A stretch of 40,341 nucleotides of DNA from Bacteroidota bacterium. Its GTDB lineage: Bacteria; Bacteroidota; Bacteroidia; Bacteroidales; Dysgonomonadaceae. Location of the stretch: the NCBI GenBank assembly GCA_023399295.1, contig JAEWQF010000013.1:1-40341 (forward strand), given 5' to 3'. Numbering within the stretch: position 1 is the first letter of the stretch; every line of letters begins with the position of its first letter. Position numbers and translations under genes: made by a program. Below the pieces are notes generated by a model. It was not told where the DNA came from, made no database searches, and worked only from the letters and a program-made list of their open reading frames with translations. Shown in pieces: positions 26,201 to 35,000 of the stretch.

Positions 26201-27579
26201 ATGTCACCGTTCCTGGTACCGATCCACAAGTTTCCGCTCCGGTCCTCGTAAACACTTCTGACAGTCTGTTCCGGTGTTGTTGTGCGCAGCGAGGGTGGTA
26301 TCAGCTGTGTGCTCACCTGTTCGGCGAAAGCGAGTTTGGCGATCCCTGCATTCTCGGTTCCCACCCAAATACATCCGGTGTGGTCTTCAGTGACACAGAG
26401 CAGGTAGTTGGATCCCAGGTCGCTGTTCGTGGTGGTATAGTGACTGATCGCTCCATCTTTCCCGATGGCAAACAGTCCGTTCCCATAGGTGGTGATCCAT
26501 GTGATCTCCCTCGAATCGGTATAGATGGAATATCTTTCATTGTCAATGAATGAGAGCACCGGTTCGGGAATCAGCCTGTATTTGTTGAATGTAGCCTGCT
26601 CCGCATCGTAATGCCATACATTGCCCGACTTGTTGTAGATCCATGGTCTGTTCTTGTTGTCTCTGACAATGTATCCCTCCCCTACTGTTTCCCCCTTGTT
26701 CTGGGAGCTGCCCTGATAGACCCTCAACGATGGTATGTGAAAGAGCAACATGGAGCTGTTTCCTGTGATGACGATTCGTTCCGCATCGATCATCTCTGAT
26801 TCATGGATGCGGAATCCGGGATATTGGGGCGCATAATTGATCACCGGTAGAAACTGTCTTTTTAGCAGGTCGTAGACCACGATCTCTGAATTGTATGTCA
26901 GGAAACAGAGCTGTGTCTCCGTTTCAAATGCACTGTGAAACTGATAGCGGCTCATTTTCTCACCCAGCCGGTGAAACATGCCTTTGCTGTAACGGAACAA
27001 ACCTTTGTCGGTGCCCGCCCAGATGTTACCCTTTGCATCTTCAAGCACAAATGAGATATGGTCGGTGCCGATATTGTTTTTGTCATACAGCGTTCCCGAA
27101 AGAGCTGCCTCCCGGTGGGTCACGTGGCACAACCCCTGTTGTGTGCCCCAGAGCCAGATGTCACCGTTTGAGGCTTCCATGATGCTGCGGTACTGAGCTG
27201 CTTCACCATCACCCGTGTAATCGACAAATGATTCGTTGTTCAGATTGTAACAGTTGAAATAGCGAGAGGATGTTTGTATCCAGAGGTAACCCTGCCGGTC
27301 TTCAACCATCATCCGTATGTTGTTCTCCGACAGTGAGAGTCTTGAGAAATCGGGATAGAATGCAGAAAAGCTGTAGCCGTCGTATCGGTTCAGACCATTC
27401 ACGGAGGCGATCCAAACCAATCCCTGATGATCCTGGATGATATGCCTTACCGTGTTGTGCGACAAACCATCCTTGCTGTCGATATGCTCAATCCGGATCC
27501 CTTCGTTGCCGTATGACAGCAATGGTAGCAGGGTGAGGCAGATGAGCCCTATTCTTTTCAGGTGGGATGGATGGATCAT
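23284..27579 (-). CDS. Hybrid two-component system (HTCS) sensor/regulator
   Basis: 1431 aa in one chain. A signal peptide (residues 1 to about 24, LLPLLSYG) is followed by a periplasmic double beta-propeller of Reg_prop repeats (many G.(I/L)W(I/V)G(T/S)..GL units, about 25-770), a Y_Y_Y domain (about 800-865), a membrane helix (about 873-893), a HisKA domain with His921 in ISHEFRTPL, an HATPase_c domain (N-box NLLSNAFKHTP near 1036, GIGIGLHLSAELARLL), a receiver with Asp1229 in VCDVMMPEMNGYEV, and a C-terminal AraC-type HTH (about 1330-1428, GFNDPDYFSKSFKKQFGVTP). All key residues are present. HTCS proteins sense an oligosaccharide in the periplasm and switch on adjacent PULs. The position between the uronate operon and the pectin-type PUL says the ligand is a pectic oligosaccharide; that is inference. 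Confidence 0.95.
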   Translation of the reverse strand: MIHPSHLKRIGLICLTLLPLLSYGNEGIRIEHIDSKDGLSHNTVRHIIQDHQGLVWIASVNGLNRYDGYSFSAFYPDFSRLSLSENNIRMMVEDRQGYLWIQTSSRYFNCYNLNNESFVDYTGDGEAAQYRSIMEASNGDIWLWGTQQGLCHVTHREAALSGTLYDKNNIGTDHISFVLEDAKGNIWAGTDKGLFRYSKGMFHRLGEKMSRYQFHSAFETETQLCFLTYNSEIVVYDLLKRQFLPVINYAPQYPGFRIHESEMIDAERIVITGNSSMLLFHIPSLRVYQGSSQNKGETVGEGYIVRDNKNRPWIYNKSGNVWHYDAEQATFNKYRLIPEPVLSFIDNERYSIYTDSREITWITTYGNGLFAIGKDGAISHYTTTNSDLGSNYLLCVTEDHTGCIWVGTENAGIAKLAFAEQVSTQLIPPSLRTTTPEQTVRSVYEDRSGNLWIGTRNGDIYAYDSIWNRRDLFSGMQKGIYTIQADRDGNIWMGTKGDGLRIFPAGDFSGRSFCYLLSLERDAGDNSIYAMLCDSKGRMWIGSFGNGLFLCTWENGTLRSRRFNHISERQRQIRSLIQDRNGYIWSGGENGVVLFHPDSLLEEETRYEWYFFDKKDPKSLNNNIVKTLYEDHAGRIWLGTGGGGINLATRRSPGERYHFTHYTTENGLTNNIIQAIVEDQHRKLWITTESGLSKYDADDGFFENYNFVDRWESDYFSESVALRRANGTLLFGSYSGLYVIEPEAFEKKDEPLSTLLTSLSINGMKVSPDSRETPLTESITQTGHIDLRHNQNAFSIAFSSLNYQELQASRYTYILENYDKEWNPITQHNVATYKNVPPGRYRFRVKNVSNRMDNPEKVLEIVISPPFWQSPKAVILYLVTGFLLLYVAVITLMKMNRLNNEIIVEKKMTAHRLHFFTNISHEFRTPLTLIRGSIESIYEQQLTPVLKKQVDTLKKSSEKLMRLIDQLLEFRKMQHEELDLRPEKIDMVGFLREIHDIFTETAVKKEIAYTFQSSADSRMIFTDKGKVEMILFNLLSNAFKHTPQQGQIKMEIAFNEQERRCRVTVSDSGVGIPVDKRDLLFQRFKQINYTPTGIGIGLHLSAELARLLNGSIEYSDSEWSGASFTLTLPFSMELNEHNHTRPLPADRIVSASETTEEPVSTTENRCGDPDSAHRLQGPKQKILLIEDDEEIRSFLEERLSLYFELSSASNGLRGLELSIESSPDLIVCDVMMPEMNGYEVTRKIKEDFETSHIPVILLTAYSSPEHQLEGIDAGADAYITKPFSIQYLITRIRKLIEQREKLQYKFAHEPGMAGAIPMQASEKDRLFIEKIHAVMASHLRDTQFSVDDFAKETNMGRTLFYKKIKGITNYSPNEYFRIIRLKKATELLNNTEMNVAEIAYEVGFNDPDYFSKSFKKQFGVTPTQYRSGENK

Positions 27580-27588
27580 TAGACCGGG

Positions 27589-27603
27589 ATTTGCGCAAAT
27601 TTA
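27589..27603 (-). promoter_or_regulatory. HTCS promoter -7 box with overlapping 12-bp palindrome
   Basis: On the minus strand TAAATTTG (27596-27603) matches the TAnnTTTG box, 16 nt before the HTCS ATG (27579). A perfect palindrome ATTTGCGCAAAT (27589-27600) overlaps it and would cover the transcription start. The -33 position has only TTGG (27625-27628, 21-nt spacer), one mismatch to TTTG. The leader would be about 10 nt. The short leader makes the assignment less certain. Confidence 0.45.
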
Positions 27604-27761
27604 TAAAAAAAGGTGTTGCCTCTGCCAACATTCAGACATAAATGAACAATAATCCGGTATTGTGACGATCTGTCGGGTTGAAAGTGGGTGAAAGACGGTG
27701 CACTGTATCCTGGTGGGGCATAACGGAACAATTTTTACAGTCGTTGCAGGCAGTAACATGA

Positions 27762-27769
27762 TACATTTG
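27762..27769 (+). promoter_or_regulatory. Candidate -7 box (TACATTTG) for the right-hand PUL
   Basis: The 320-bp region between the divergent HTCS and the SusC-like chimera holds one plus-strand full match to TAnnTTTG at 27762-27769, about 130 bp before the ATG at 27900. No clear TTTG lies 19-21 nt upstream, as expected if an activator such as the HTCS is needed. Otherwise the region has the HTCS promoter at its left end and an AT-rich tract (27871-27897) directly before the ATG. I saw no credible small gene in it. Confidence 0.4.
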
Positions 27770-27899
27770 TCCCCATCTAGCAGCAGGGTTCTTGCGATTA
27801 ATCAGTTGTACCGACAGGATACCATGGGAAAAGCACTCCGGGGGTGACCATTGACAATCCAGCAACCCGCATTTTTTTTATTAAAAAATTTACAATAAC

Positions 27900-29855
27900 A
27901 TGAAAATGAACATGAAAAATGGGAAAGGGTCTTTCTACAGACATTTATTCTCAATCTGGACCTTTTTTGCACTGTGCGGTTCATTGGCTGCACAAAATGG
28001 AATCAACGTGACAGGAATTGTGACGGACGGAACGGAATCACTTCCCGGTGTCAGTATCCAGGTGGAAGGAACTACCATGGGTACCATCACCGATATGGAT
28101 GGCAACTTCACCCTCAATGTGCCGGATGAAGCAGCTGTGTTGACATTTATCTACATGGGCTTCGAAACACAACGGGTGACAGTGGGTAATCGCCGTCAAT
28201 TTGACATTGTCATGCGTTCGGATGAGCGGTTGCTCGACGAACTGGTCGTGATTGGTTATGGTACCGCACGGAAGAAGGATCTGACCGGTTCCACCTCCTC
28301 CATCAGCGGGAGTGACATCGCGAAGATACCGGTTACCACTGCTGCGCAGGCCATCACCGGTAAGGTGGCCGGTGTCAATGTGGTCAAGCAGAGTGGTGCG
28401 CCGGGTGCTGACATTCAGATCACCGTACGTGGAGGTACCTCCATCACACAGGGGACAGAACCACTCTACATCGTGGATGGCTTTCAGATGGAGAACGGAC
28501 TGCGTCATGTGGACATCAACGACATTGAGTCGATTGATGTGATGAAAGATGCATCTGCCACTGCAATATATGGTGCACGCGGATCCAACGGTGTGATCCT
28601 GATCACCACCAAGTCGGGTAAATCGGGTAAGACGGAGGTCTCCTACAACGGTTTTGTCAGCTTTGACCGTCTCGGTAAAAGGCTCGATCTGCTCGGTGTG
28701 GAGGATTATGTGAAGTATCAATATGAGTTCCAGTCGCTGCGGGGAGAGATCAACTCATTTGCCAACTTTTTTGGTGGCGACATCAACTCGCCTGATTTCT
28801 ACAGTGGTGCGTATGGCCGTATTGCCTCTGAATATGGCAATCGTGCTGCCATCGACTGGCAGGATCTGGTCTTCGGCAATACCGGGATGACCAACAACCA
28901 CAACGTGAATGTCTCGGGAGGCAGCGACAAGACAAAATATATCCTGAGTTACAATTATACCGGTGAAGATGAGAAGGTTCATCTCTTTTACTCCCGCTGG
29001 CCAAAACGATATGGCATGGGTGGTTGGATCCATCAGAGCGAGATCGCACATGCGGTGGCCGACACCCCGGAGGGACCTTACGAAAAGCTGGGCACAGTGC
29101 TTGCACCGCGACCCGGTTTTTTTGATGCCACCACCTGCCACAATCCCCATATCCAACTGATTGGCGGCACCTATTATCTATTTTACATGGGTAACAGCGA
29201 CAAGACGGTCAACAGCAAACGCATCGGGGTAGCCACCGCCAGCTCACTCTACGGCCCCTGGCAGAGAATGGAACAGCCTCTCCTGGAGGCGGGTGAAGAG
29301 GGTGCCTGGGACGATTGCAACACCACCAATCCCGCTTTTATCATACATCCCAATGGAGAATCATGGCTCTATTACAAATCATGGAACAAAGATGATTACC
29401 GGAATGAGTCGGGCCCCATCCGTGCCAACAGGAAATATGGTCTCGCCATTGCGGAAAATGTGTTGGGACACTATAAACGATATAGCGGCAATCCCGTGGT
29501 CGATTTCTCCGCATTGGGCGACAACAAGCAGGTGGAAGATGCCTATGTGTATCAGGAGAATGGTCTCTTTAAGATGTTGATGCGCGACATGGGTTATTTT
29601 GACCATGAGGTGGGACTGATCTTCACCTCTGTCGACGGCATTCACTGGGGTGAACCCAAAATAGCCTGGTTCGGGGCGGATGCATACCTGCATGAGCCTC
29701 CTGCACCGCAACACCTGAAAAGATACGGGCGGTTTGAACGCCCCCAGTTATTGATGAAAAACGGCAAACCGGCGTATCTCTTCACTGCCATGCAGGGAGG
29801 GCGATATGAGACCTCTTCCGGGTTTGTATTTAAAATTACATCCGACAATGAGTAA
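27900..29855 (+). CDS. Chimera: truncated SusC/RagA TonB-dependent transporter fused in frame to a headless beta-propeller glycosidase
   Basis: 651 aa. Residues 1-31 are a signal peptide (ending LAAQNG). About 35-115 is the carboxypeptidase-regulatory-like domain (VTGIVTDGTESLPGVSIQVEGT), then the TonB-box-like DELVVIGYGTARKKDLTGS and the plug domain (about 135-245, VRGGTSITQGTEPLYIVDG, ATAIYGARGSNGVILITTKSG). Only the first barrel strands follow, to KTKYILSYNYTGED (about 343-357), where a SusC protein would continue for some 650 residues. Instead, from residue 359, KVHLFYSRWPKRYGMGGW begins a different fold: a five-bladed-propeller glycosidase of GH43/GH117 type (SEIAHAVADTPEGPYE, NPHIQLIGGTYYLFYMGN, RFERPQLLMKNGKPAYLF). 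Its first blade, where these families carry the catalytic aspartate, is absent. There is no stop or frameshift at the join (28962-28976). It is very unlikely to work as transporter or enzyme. Deletion scar or assembly join are both possible. Confidence 0.8.
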   Translation: MKMNMKNGKGSFYRHLFSIWTFFALCGSLAAQNGINVTGIVTDGTESLPGVSIQVEGTTMGTITDMDGNFTLNVPDEAAVLTFIYMGFETQRVTVGNRRQFDIVMRSDERLLDELVVIGYGTARKKDLTGSTSSISGSDIAKIPVTTAAQAITGKVAGVNVVKQSGAPGADIQITVRGGTSITQGTEPLYIVDGFQMENGLRHVDINDIESIDVMKDASATAIYGARGSNGVILITTKSGKSGKTEVSYNGFVSFDRLGKRLDLLGVEDYVKYQYEFQSLRGEINSFANFFGGDINSPDFYSGAYGRIASEYGNRAAIDWQDLVFGNTGMTNNHNVNVSGGSDKTKYILSYNYTGEDEKVHLFYSRWPKRYGMGGWIHQSEIAHAVADTPEGPYEKLGTVLAPRPGFFDATTCHNPHIQLIGGTYYLFYMGNSDKTVNSKRIGVATASSLYGPWQRMEQPLLEAGEEGAWDDCNTTNPAFIIHPNGESWLYYKSWNKDDYRNESGPIRANRKYGLAIAENVLGHYKRYSGNPVVDFSALGDNKQVEDAYVYQENGLFKMLMRDMGYFDHEVGLIFTSVDGIHWGEPKIAWFGADAYLHEPPAPQHLKRYGRFERPQLLMKNGKPAYLFTAMQGGRYETSSGFVFKITSDNE

Positions 29856-31995
29856 ACTTACACGAGAAAAGCAATTTATGTTGCTGCTGCTCACAGCAGT
29901 GATCTGCTCCTGCGGCAGCAGCCAACCCGAAAAGATTGACCGGTTGGCGCTGGTGAAGCGTAACAATCCCAAGGTGACCGAATTTGAGGCGCTCTCCTCA
30001 CTTTCTGCCGGCAATGGCAACTTCGCCGTGACGGTCGATGCCACCGGGTTACAGACCTTTCCCGAGCGTTATGCCGAAGGGGTACCCCTTGGCACCCAGT
30101 CGCAATGGGGGTGGCACAGCTTTCCCAATCTGGAGGCCTTCACCACCGACGAGACACTGAAAGATTACAACTTCAGGGGGTGGGATGAACCCTATGCGGT
30201 CCAGTTCAATGAGCCGGGCAGAAGCCAGGCTGCCGCCGATTATTACAGGATCAACCCCCACCGGCTGCACCTGGGTTACATCGGGCTGGAGCTGACCGAC
30301 AGCGAGGGTGTCAAGCTGCAACCCGAACAACTCACCGGCCTGAACCAGGAGCTGGATTTGTGGGAAGGGATCATCCACAGCCGTTTCATGATCGGTGCCG
30401 ACTCTGCCGTGGTGGAGACAGCGGTACATCCCGACAAGGATCAGCTGGCCGTGGCACTTCAATCGTCCCTCATCGGAAAGGGCATGATGCGGGTGAACCT
30501 GCGTTTTCCCTACCCCTCGGGAGGACATGCCGACGATGCCACCGACTGGAGCGCACCGGAAAAGCATACAACGGAGGTGGTGTCGCAGGATGCACATTCC
30601 TACCTGCTGAAAAGAACAGTCGACACAACCGTCTATTACATCGATCTGCAGTTTGAGGGTGAGGCAACGCTCACCGAGAAGGAAGCCCATTACCTTGTGC
30701 TCACACCGGTGAGCGACATCTTCGCTTTCACCTGCACCTTTTCCGAAGAGATGCCGCAATCGGACGAGATACCCGCGATGGAGACCTTCAATGCCTCGGC
30801 CAATTACTGGAACGCCTTCTGGCAGGATGGCGGTGCGGTCGATTTCTCAAAGAGCACCGACGAGCGTGCGGCCGAGCTGGAACGTCGGGTCGTGCTCTCA
30901 CAATACCTGATGGCCATCCAGTCGGCGGGTATCTACCCGCCACAGGAGACAGGACTCACCTACAACAGCTGGTACGGCAAGTTTCATCTCGAGATGCATT
31001 GGTGGCATGCCGTTCATTTTGCATTGTGGAACAGAACGGAGCTGCTCGAGAGAAGCATGGACTGGTACGCTACTGCCTATCCGAAGGCAAAGGAAATCGC
31101 AGAGAGGCAGCAGTTTGAGGGTGCCCGCTGGATGAAGATGACCGATCCCTCGGCTACGGAGGCGCCTTCGAAAGTGGGTTCCTTCCTGATCTGGCAGCAG
31201 CCCCATTTCATCTATATGGCTGAGCTGATTTACCGCAGCAATCCATCACAGGAAGTGCTGGACAAGTATGGTTTCCTGGTGGAGGAGACCGCCCGCTTCA
31301 TGGCATCGTTTGCCACCTACGATGAGCTGGAGGGACGTTACCTGCTCAAAGGCATCATTCCTGCCCAGGAGACACTGCGCGCCTCGGAGACCATCAACCC
31401 GCCGTTTGAACTCTCTTACTGGCATTACGCCATGTCGGTTGCCCAGCAGTGGAGGGAACGCATGGGACAAAAGCGTGACATGCAGTGGGACGAGCTGATC
31501 GACAAGCTCTCACCCCTTGCCTACAATGCCGACGGTCTCTACCTGGCCTCGGAGGATGCCACCGACACCTACATGGATATCCGTTTCACCTCCGACCATC
31601 CGGCGGTGCTGGGTGCGCTGGGGATGATGCCCGAATCGAAGCTGGTACGCCGTGATTATATGCAGAACACGCTCAACTGGATCTGGGACAACTGGAACTG
31701 GGGCAAGACATGGGGGTGGGATTACCCGATGACTGCCATGAGTGCCGCCCGTCTGGGTGATCCTGAGAAAGCGGTAGGTGCCCTGCTGATGGACAAAAGG
31801 ACCAACACTTATCTGGTGAACGGACACAACTACCAGGATGCGCGGCTGCGTGTCTATCTGCCCGGTAACGGGGGATTGCTCACCGCCGTGGCGATGATGT
31901 GTGCCGGTTGGGATGGGAACAGTGTGGAAACCCCCGGTTTCCCGAAAGATGGCACGTGGCACGTGCAGTGGGAGGATCTGGCCCCCATGCCTTGA
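29848..31995 (+). CDS. Six-hairpin (alpha/alpha)6 glycosidase-like lipoprotein, GH65/GH95-like, family unassigned
   Basis: 715 aa from ATG 29848. An earlier ATG (29806) gives no signal. The chosen start yields MSKLTREKQFMLLLLTAVICSC, a lipoprotein leader, and its first 8 bases overlap the end of the chimera gene (ATGAGTAA), indicating translational coupling. The N-terminal half is beta-rich (FEALSSLSAGNGNFAVTVDATGLQTFPE). The C-terminal half is a helical barrel with TYNSWYGKFHLEMHWWHAVHFALWNR (candidate acid Glu382), GWDYPMTAMSAARLGDPEKAV and LPGNGGLLTAVAMMCAGW. The two-part layout and the HLEMHWWH motif fit the six-hairpin glycosidase clan. I cannot place it in a numbered family. Neighbours suggest a pectic side-chain or backbone substrate. 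Confidence 0.65.
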   Translation: MSKLTREKQFMLLLLTAVICSCGSSQPEKIDRLALVKRNNPKVTEFEALSSLSAGNGNFAVTVDATGLQTFPERYAEGVPLGTQSQWGWHSFPNLEAFTTDETLKDYNFRGWDEPYAVQFNEPGRSQAAADYYRINPHRLHLGYIGLELTDSEGVKLQPEQLTGLNQELDLWEGIIHSRFMIGADSAVVETAVHPDKDQLAVALQSSLIGKGMMRVNLRFPYPSGGHADDATDWSAPEKHTTEVVSQDAHSYLLKRTVDTTVYYIDLQFEGEATLTEKEAHYLVLTPVSDIFAFTCTFSEEMPQSDEIPAMETFNASANYWNAFWQDGGAVDFSKSTDERAAELERRVVLSQYLMAIQSAGIYPPQETGLTYNSWYGKFHLEMHWWHAVHFALWNRTELLERSMDWYATAYPKAKEIAERQQFEGARWMKMTDPSATEAPSKVGSFLIWQQPHFIYMAELIYRSNPSQEVLDKYGFLVEETARFMASFATYDELEGRYLLKGIIPAQETLRASETINPPFELSYWHYAMSVAQQWRERMGQKRDMQWDELIDKLSPLAYNADGLYLASEDATDTYMDIRFTSDHPAVLGALGMMPESKLVRRDYMQNTLNWIWDNWNWGKTWGWDYPMTAMSAARLGDPEKAVGALLMDKRTNTYLVNGHNYQDARLRVYLPGNGGLLTAVAMMCAGWDGNSVETPGFPKDGTWHVQWEDLAPMP

Positions 31996-32062
31996 TTGCT
32001 GATTGTACCGGGAAGGGAGGATCCGGCCATGTCGTCGCCCCTTCCCTAAAAATAGGATCTCT

Positions 32063-35000
32063 ATGAGAACACTTCTTTCGCTGTTGCTGCTCTTTCTGTT
32101 TCTTCCCCCACTGGTTTCTCAGCCGTTGGGTTCCTGGCACAACAAGGAGCGGCAGCTGAGATACACTCCCGAGGGGGAGGATTTCGTGATCGTGAACGGT
32201 GACCGGAAGTTCAACCGCGCCCTCTATGGCACCAACACGGCTTTTAGGGTCGAAACGGGGGATCTGCCCGAATTTGGTCTCTTCATGCCGCACATGGGTG
32301 GTAACATCCAGCTGGGGATCCTTCGCGAGGGGAAAAGCCTCTGGCTGAACGATGCGGAGTATGTGAAGTCGATCTACAGACCCGGAAGCCGCATCTATGA
32401 GATCAAGGACCCCCTGCTGGGCGCTGGCCGCCTGACGATTACCGCCCTGGCGCTGGCCGATGCCGAAGGTCTCATCCTACGGGTTGAGGCAAGTGATCTG
32501 TCCGATGGGGTAACGCTGGTCACCCTCTTCGGTGGGGCCAGCAACCGCCGTTTCTCCCGCAATGGGGACCTGGGGGTGGATGATCCCGAAGCATTCGCAC
32601 TACGCGCAGAGGCCTGTGAGGGGAATCGGTTTGCGATCCGTGACGCATCGTTCCGGCTCACCTACGGTGAGGGTACCAGAAGCGGTCCGCTTCATACCAT
32701 GGGTCTCTTTTCAGAAGGAACCACCCTGCAGCTGGGCTCACCCTACAGCCTCAACACTGTTTCCGCACTCACCCGCTCAAGGGTGAGCGACAACAGACCC
32801 CTCCTGGTTGCCCAATCACCTTTAAAAGGTGATACGGTCTATGTGGTGATCAAGGCCGACGACGGCAAGGCGCTCTCACAGGAGCTGCTCTCCCCCCTCT
32901 TTGAAGAGGCGGAACAGAAACGGAGCGCCATTGCAGGCACGGTTAAGATCAGCATCCCCGATCCTTATTTGAATACCCTGGGCGGGGCACTTAGCATCGC
33001 TGCCGACGCTATCTGGGATGAGGAGACAGCCGTATGGCAGCATGGTGCCGTGGGCTGGCGCATGCCGCTCAACGGCTGGCGTGCCGCCTACACCGGCGAT
33101 GCCATCGGGTGGCACGATCGCGCCAGAAGGCACTTCAACGGCTATGCCGCCTCGCAGGTGACAGAGGTTGCGCCGGTGATCGCACATCCGGCACAGGATA
33201 CGCTGCTGAATCTGACCAGGGCCGAGAAGAGATGGGGTACACCGATGTACAGCAACGGCTACATCAGCCGCAACCCCCGCAACAACACGCAGATGCACCA
33301 CTACAACATGAACCTGGTCTATGTGGACGAGCTGTTGTGGCACTTCAACTGGACCGGTGACATGGCGTATGTGAAGGAGATGTGGCCGGTGCTGCAGCGT
33401 CACCTGGAGTGGGAGAAGCGCAACTACGACCCCAACGATGACGGCCTCTATGATGCCTATGCCTGCATCTGGGCCAGCGACGCACTGCAATACAACAGCG
33501 GTTCGGTGACCTACTCCTCCGCCTACAACTACCGGGCGAACAGCATGATGGCAATGATAGCCGGGATGATCGGTGAGGATCCGAAGCCCTACAAAAGGGA
33601 GGCGGAGAAAATCCTGAAGGCGATCAACAGCACGCTCTGGCTTCCGCACAAGGGGTGGTGGGCCGAGTACAAGGATCTGATGGGGGCACAGATGATCCAT
33701 CCCATGGCAGGTCTCTGGACGGTGTACCATGCCATCGACTCCGAGATACACACGCCTTTTCAGGCCTATCAGGCTACCCGCTACATTGATACATCCATTC
33801 CCCGGATACCGGTCAGGGCGCGTGGACTGGAAGATGAAGGCTACCATACCCTCTCCACCACCAACTGGTTTCCCTACTCCTGGTCGGTGAACAACGTCGC
33901 CTTCGCCGAAGTGGGACATACCAGCCTCGCCTACTGGCAGGCTGGCAGGAGCGAGGAGGCTTTTAAGCTCTTCAAAAGCAACCTGCTGGATGGCATGTAC
34001 CTGGGTGCAAGCCCCGGCAACATCGGCCAGATCAGCTTCTATGATGCCGCCAGGGGTGAGTGTTACCGTGATTTCGGTGATCCTGTGGGTGTCTACTCGC
34101 GCGCACTGGTGCAGGGTCTGTTCGGCATCCTGCCCGATGCCATGAACGAGCGACTGGTGATCCGTCCCGGCTTTCCCGCCAATTGGGATTACGCCTCCAT
34201 CGAGACCCCCGACTTAGCATTTGACTTCGTGCGAGAGGGACAGACCGACCGGTATACCCTCAACCCCTCATTCCCTCGTGAGTTGGCACTGACATTGCAG
34301 CTACAGGCTCCATACGACCGGATCAAATTGATCACCGTCAATGGGCAGAGGGTGGACTGGAGCATGGGGCAATCGGTGGGGACACCGGTAATCGTCATTG
34401 CCTGCGGCTTGGCAGATGCATATCAGATTGAGATTGTCTGGAATAGTAAAAAAACAGCCACTCCTGCGATTGAGGTGACAACAACACAGAACACTCCTGT
34501 TGAGATCCCTGTGGAGCAAAACATTCGTGAGCTCTATGATCCGCAAGAGGTTTTAGAGTCGATCAAAATCCGCAACAACACCATTCGTGGCACCGTTAAG
34601 GGTGAAACGGGACACCGCACACTCTTTATCCGTGTGAAAGAGGGTGACCTGGAGTGGTGGAGACCAGTTTCCATTGAGGTGAAAGCACCTCTCATAGCCA
34701 CTCACGATTTCAATTGGGAACTGGCAGATAAGCATGCTCATTATGAAACGGTTTCTATGGATGAATACCTGAATGCATCGGTCGATCAGATCTTCACCAA
34801 TGAGTACCTCTCCCCACGATCACCCTTCACCACCCTGCAGATACCCAAACAGGGAATTGGTGAGTGGTGTCATCCCACACTCACGGCTGCCATCGATGAC
34901 AGCGGTCTGAGAAAAGCAAGCCGCGAGGGAGTTTTCATGACACCTTTCGGCATCCCCTTCCGGACACCATCGGACGAATCACCCAACATCGCCTTCACAT

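Noticed and set aside
27580..27899. A small gene in the HTCS to SusC intergenic region
   Set aside because: The short open frames on both strands run over the promoter boxes and into neighbouring genes and lack any supporting signal.
27900..29855. Reading the chimera as an ordinary GH43-like enzyme or an ordinary SusC
   Set aside because: Each half matches its own family clearly and each is incomplete, so a single-family label would hide the join.
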